A DNA stretch of 64,000 nt from Alteromonas ponticola (lineage in GTDB: Bacteria; Pseudomonadota; Gammaproteobacteria; Enterobacterales; Alteromonadaceae). Position numbers and translations under genes: made by a program. Shown here in pieces: positions 60,401 to 64,000 of the stretch (within the stretch, counting starts at the first letter, position 1; every line of letters starts with the position of its first letter). The notes under the pieces were generated by a model. It did no database searches and was not told the DNA's origin. It saw nothing but the letters and a program-made list of their open reading frames with translations. The stretch is from positions 186,001 to 250,000 of the forward strand of contig NZ_JAATNW010000006.1 of NCBI RefSeq assembly GCF_012911815.1. The letters are read 5' to 3'.

Positions 60401-61561
60401 CTAATCAGCCCGAGCCCTGTCGGGCTGAACCTTGTGCTCAAAATAACGTTTCCAGAATTCAGCAGTAGTGGTATTGATAAGATTCGATTCGGCGTTCATC
60501 AGCATCACATAGCCTGACTTGAAATCGGGTGCAAAAGAAACATCGGCACGATACCCTTTCACCCAGCCACCATGATAGATCACCCGATGCCCATTAAAAT
60601 TATATACACGCCAGCCTAAACCATAATGTGCGTCCTGCAAGTCGCCACGCCACCCTCTGCGATAAGTTTCACGCTTGGTTTTTACCCGTGGGGCAGACAC
60701 TTTATCAACAATTTCAGGCGGCACTATAGTAGGAAATTCACCCAATAACGCCTGTAGGTAAATTGTCATGTCACTGATGCTGGCATTAACCCCAGCAGCA
60801 GGGGCGAACCGATAATAATTACTTTCCACCTCACCTTCTCGCCAGCGATTGCGCGCGATAGCAATATGTGGGCGTGCCCACTGCTGCGAACTCACTAAAG
60901 CGCCTTTTCCCGCACTGGCATGTTTCATACCTAACGGCAAGAACAGTTGTTCCTGTAACTGGCGATGATATGAGGTTTCCTGATTAAGCAGGTAGTTTTC
61001 GATTGCGCCGAACAAGGCGTTTTGATAGGTGTAACATTCACCGGGCGCGCAAATCGGCTCCAACGAGGCCAGACTGGATAGCACCCGGTCTAACGAATAA
61101 TCAGCTTCAATCAGATTATCGTAGGCGTTCGGCATAAACCCGCTGGATTGCCCTACAATATGTTCAAGCGCAAGCGAACTCATGCCCTTGCCGGCAAAGT
61201 TCTGTTGAGGCACCAGTTCACTAATTTTGGTTTCCCAGGTTAATTCGTCCTGCTCCACCAGTTTGGCCATAAGAAGCCCGGTAAACGTTTTTGACACCGA
61301 GGCCAATCGGAAAACCGTATCCTCATCGATGGCTTTGCCTTTGGCGTGAGTTTTACCATAAACGTAAATTTTTGGTGTTTCACCCTGCTGGTAATAAACA
61401 AATGCGTAGCCTGGGATGCGATACTTCTGCGCGTCACGTCTTACCTCGCTGGCATAATTCTGTAGCCACCGATCAGCCGCATTCACAGGCGAGATGCTTA
61501 CTAGAACAGAAAGTAAAAGGAATAAGCGCGATAAAAACCGCTTGAGAACAGGCAATGTCAC
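60401..61561 (-). CDS. Serine hydrolase of the beta-lactamase (class C-like) fold, exported
   Basis: 386 aa with signal peptide (to about residue 28). Catalytic SxxK is in RLASVSKTFTGLLMAKL; Tyr motif YTYQN; HGGWVKGYRADV is the third motif (HxG). Such proteins may be D,D-peptidases, esterases or beta-lactamase-like; resistance cannot be inferred. Convergent with speA, divergent from the Ada-AlkA gene. Confidence 0.85.
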   Translation of the reverse strand: MTLPVLKRFLSRLFLLLSVLVSISPVNAADRWLQNYASEVRRDAQKYRIPGYAFVYYQQGETPKIYVYGKTHAKGKAIDEDTVFRLASVSKTFTGLLMAKLVEQDELTWETKISELVPQQNFAGKGMSSLALEHIVGQSSGFMPNAYDNLIEADYSLDRVLSSLASLEPICAPGECYTYQNALFGAIENYLLNQETSYHRQLQEQLFLPLGMKHASAGKGALVSSQQWARPHIAIARNRWREGEVESNYYRFAPAAGVNASISDMTIYLQALLGEFPTIVPPEIVDKVSAPRVKTKRETYRRGWRGDLQDAHYGLGWRVYNFNGHRVIYHGGWVKGYRADVSFAPDFKSGYVMLMNAESNLINTTTAEFWKRYFEHKVQPDRARAD

Positions 61562-61777
61562 CCCGGAAATTGAATTATAGTTTTAGTGCGTTTTAGGGTT
61601 CGCATCGAACTATTATGCTGGGCTGAGTTTCCCGGATCAACTGCTGTTTTATTCAAGTCACGCAAAAACTTTCATTCCCGGCAAATAAACGAGACAATAT
61701 ATAGTTCCGAAATCGTCGCATACATCCTCACTGATACGAGTAAACTTAAGCCCTTGTTAACAGCTTCTGGAATTTTC

Positions 61778-63175
61778 ATGCTCCAACATGATGTTGAAAT
61801 TTACCAAGCCGCGCGAGAAAGTCGAGATCGGCGTTTTGACGGAAAATTTTTCGTTGCGGTGAAAACCACAGGTATTTTTTGTCGGCCCATTTGCCCTGCC
61901 AGATTGCCCGCTGAACAGAACGTCGAGTATTTTACTCTTGCTGCGCAGGCCATCGAGAATGGCTATCGTCCTTGTTTGCGATGCCGCCCTGATAGCGCCC
62001 CCGGCTCGTGTGCCTGGCATGGCGTTAATACCACTGTGACGCGCGCCCAGGCACTCTTGAGCGAAATTCCCATCCAGTCCATTGAACATATTGCCAGCAG
62101 GTTGGGTGTCACGTCGCGTTATTTAAATAAACTGTTTTCAGAATATCTGGGCGTAACACCCAAACGCTTTCAGCTGTTTAATCAGTTAATGTTGGCTAAG
62201 CGCCTGTTGCAGAATAGTAGTTTATCGGTTGAGATTATTGCTGACGCCGCGGGATTTGCCTCTGCCAGACGATTGCAAAGCCTGCTGCAACAGCACTGGA
62301 AGCTGACTCCAACTGCCATCAGGAAAATGGTCAGGGATGTCAGCTTGCCCGGGCTTTCGCCTTCCGTTCAAATCAGGCTGGCTTATCGTCCACCTTACAA
62401 CTGGCACTGGGTACGTGACTTTCTTGCTCAACGGGCTATCGCAGGTGTGGAGACGGTCACTGAAAACAGCTATTCAAGAGTGTTTGAAATTAATGGTGTC
62501 AGCGGTCATGCTACTGCCGTGCATAATGCGCAGCACTATGCTTTTGACGTTGAAATCAGACTGGATGAGCTGCGCTACCTTTATCAGGTTATTCGCATCA
62601 TCAGTCGCGTACTGGACGTTGATGCTGACCCTAACCCGATCTCAGCGGCCCTGAAAAAAAGCGGGCTGCATTCGCATCAACTCTGTAAAGGCTTGCGTAT
62701 TCCCGGGGCTTTTAGTGCCTTTGAAGCAGGATGCAGGGCGATACTGGGGCAACAGGTAAGCTTGAGCGCCGCAACCACGCAATTAAATAAGCTAGTTTCA
62801 CACCTTTCAAAGACTGTGCAGTACGGCGCGGTATTCCCCGATCCGGTGAGCGTTGCCAGCAGTGACTTATCCTTTTTGCGCATGCCCGAGCAGCGTAAAA
62901 GGGCACTGAACGCGTTCGCACAGCTTTGCTGTGACAGTAAGGTAGCAACACCAACCAACGATGCCATTTTAAATATCAAAGGGATTGGCAACTGGACACT
63001 CAATTATTTTTTAGTTCGTGGCTGTGGTGAACCCGATATCTTTCTTGAGAATGATTTGGTAGCGCGTAATATGGCGACAAAGTTACAAATAAAGGCAGAC
63101 ATGGCCTCACCCTGGCGAAGCTATCTCACCCTTAATCTTTGGTACCTCGCCGCACAGGAGAAACAGCATGCGTAA
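61778..63175 (+). CDS. Ada-type regulator fused to AlkA 3-methyladenine DNA glycosylase
   Basis: 465 aa from the ATG at 61778; a longer frame from 61586 adds residues with no domain. Residues about 10-80: Ada metal-binding domain with FCRPICPAR and CLRCRPD, four Cys. About 90-190: AraC-type helix-turn-helix (IEHIASRLGVTSRYLNKLF). About 195-465: AlkA (AILGQQVSLSAATTQL, IKGIGNWTLNYFLVRG with the HhH, ending near catalytic Asp). It would sense alkylation and remove damaged bases. It overlaps the next gene by 8 bases. Confidence 0.92.
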   Translation: MLQHDVEIYQAARESRDRRFDGKFFVAVKTTGIFCRPICPARLPAEQNVEYFTLAAQAIENGYRPCLRCRPDSAPGSCAWHGVNTTVTRAQALLSEIPIQSIEHIASRLGVTSRYLNKLFSEYLGVTPKRFQLFNQLMLAKRLLQNSSLSVEIIADAAGFASARRLQSLLQQHWKLTPTAIRKMVRDVSLPGLSPSVQIRLAYRPPYNWHWVRDFLAQRAIAGVETVTENSYSRVFEINGVSGHATAVHNAQHYAFDVEIRLDELRYLYQVIRIISRVLDVDADPNPISAALKKSGLHSHQLCKGLRIPGAFSAFEAGCRAILGQQVSLSAATTQLNKLVSHLSKTVQYGAVFPDPVSVASSDLSFLRMPEQRKRALNAFAQLCCDSKVATPTNDAILNIKGIGNWTLNYFLVRGCGEPDIFLENDLVARNMATKLQIKADMASPWRSYLTLNLWYLAAQEKQHA

Positions 63176-63638
63176 CGGCTACAATCAATTTTTTGCCAGC
63201 CCACTGGGTACCGTGGAGATACGTGCCAGCGCTGAAGGAATTAACGGGGTAAGGTTTTGCGATGCGCCGCGTGAAGCGTCTCCCAATCAACATACCTGCG
63301 AAGGAGCTAAGCAATTACAGGCTTATTTTGCCAAAGAGCTGACCGAGTTCTCTTTGCCTCTTTGTCCGCATGGCACGCCATTTCAGCAACAAGTCTGGCA
63401 AGCCCTTGGGGCGGTTGGTTACGGTGACACCGCCAGCTACGCTGACATCGCCCGTAGCATAAATAACGCAAAAGCCGTGCGTGCGGTAGGTATGGCCAAC
63501 GGGCGCAACCCCATTGCTATTATTATCCCCTGCCATCGAATTATAGGCAGCAATGGCACTTTAACCGGGTATGCAGGCGGCCTTGAGCGAAAAGCGTTTC
63601 TGCTAGCGTTAGAACAACAGGAGCGCGTATGCCAGTAA
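63168..63638 (+). CDS. ogt: Methylated-DNA-[protein]-cysteine S-methyltransferase (Ogt/Ada-C type)
   Basis: 156 aa. The active Cys is in IIIPCHRIIGSNGTLTGYAGG, preceded by GTPFQQQVWQAL and RAVGMANGRNP. It moves methyl from O6-methylguanine to its own Cys. Co-translated with the Ada-AlkA gene (8-base overlap), it completes an adaptive response set. Confidence 0.93.
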   Translation: MRNGYNQFFASPLGTVEIRASAEGINGVRFCDAPREASPNQHTCEGAKQLQAYFAKELTEFSLPLCPHGTPFQQQVWQALGAVGYGDTASYADIARSINNAKAVRAVGMANGRNPIAIIIPCHRIIGSNGTLTGYAGGLERKAFLLALEQQERVCQ

Positions 63639-64000
63639 AAGACGTTGTCGCACTATTATTGCTTGGTGCAATCTGGGGAGGCTCGTTTATCTTTATGCGC
63701 GTGGCTGTGCCCGAATTTGGCATTTTCGCGTTGGTCGAAGTGCGTACTCTGTTAGCCACGCTGGTGTTGCTGGTTGTACTGGTATTTAAAGGCGGTATGC
63801 AGGATATGCTGGTGCATTGGAAAGCAATTGCATTAATTGGCGCGATCAACACCGCCATTCCATTTGCATTATTCAATTACAGTAGTCTACATCTGGAAGC
63901 CGGCGTTAATGCCATCTTAAACGCAACAGCGCCCATGTTCGGTGCGCTCATTGCCTTTGTGTGGTTAAGCGACAAGTTAACCAAGCCAGCCGTACTGGGT
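63629..64000 (+). CDS. EamA/DMT-family transporter, N-terminal part
   Basis: Frame opens at ATG 63629, overlaps the ogt stop by 10 bases and runs past the window end; 124 residues seen. It opens with VKDVVALLLLGAIWGGSFIF, the EamA first span, then LVEVRTLLATLVLLVVLVF and a third span, NTAIPFALFNYSSLHLEAGV and a fourth. Drug/metabolite exporters of this type have ten spans. Substrate unknown. Confidence 0.85.
   Translation, partial: MPVKDVVALLLLGAIWGGSFIFMRVAVPEFGIFALVEVRTLLATLVLLVVLVFKGGMQDMLVHWKAIALIGAINTAIPFALFNYSSLHLEAGVNAILNATAPMFGALIAFVWLSDKLTKPAVLG

Overview
This window is chromosomal DNA of a marine gammaproteobacterium, most likely of the Alteromonadales (Alteromonas or Aestuariibacter-like). 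Evidence is the gene content and order: nudE/yrfG near hslR-hslO-pckA-envZ-ompR, prmA-dusB-fis-purH-purD, aroQ-accB-accC, dsbD-cutA, fxsA-groES-groEL, and a complete twelve-gene gspC-N type II secretion operon. No rRNA, tRNA or CRISPR array was recognised. All calls are by eye; no database or folding search was run.

Layout. 1-870: the tail of a PEP-CTERM protein, a 391-base gene-free stretch and a possible small membrane protein. 896-5728: nudE-cysQ-yceI on the minus strand, then yrfG-yjjX and an aldehyde dehydrogenase on the plus strand. 5725-17106: gspN to gspC, one minus-strand operon with mostly overlapping genes. 17235-23925: hslR, hslO, pckA, envZ/ompR, a DUF3703 protein and prkB. 24120-30483: purD, an exported methyltransferase, purH, fis, dusB and prmA.

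30605-44262 is an accessory block lying between prmA and accC, which are close neighbours in many gammaproteobacteria. It holds periplasmic proteins, a serine carboxypeptidase, a HiPIP, an HNH protein, an unusual chaperone-usher-like cluster (two DUF4402 pilin-like proteins, a PapD-like chaperone, and an usher-like barrel that ends in a SPOR domain), a FAN1-type nuclease fused to a DnaQ-type exonuclease, a Tat-exported Gfo/Idh/MocA oxidoreductase and a candidate small RNA. 44361-50456: accC, accB, aroQ, an M23 peptidase, dsbD, cutA and fxsA.

50485-56356 is the most striking part. A heat-shock groES-groEL operon with a clear sigma-32 promoter is split from its own terminator by a 3.7-kb group II intron, which sits inside the groEL stop codon (TA/intron/A). 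The intron's first base, G, makes TAG, so GroEL ends correctly with or without splicing. The intron encodes an RT-maturase-HNH protein and, unusually, further cargo between the maturase and domain V: a 99-codon ORF, then a micro-ORF with its own -10 box, a 16-bp perfect palindrome and a closing hairpin.

56355-64000: a broken glycosyltransferase-61 gene (a -1 frame change at A7), an unrecognised gene, speA, a beta-lactamase-fold hydrolase, an Ada-AlkA fusion, an Ogt-type methyltransferase and the start of an EamA transporter. Best candidates for something new are the cargo-bearing intron in the groEL stop codon and the usher-SPOR/DUF4402 cluster.
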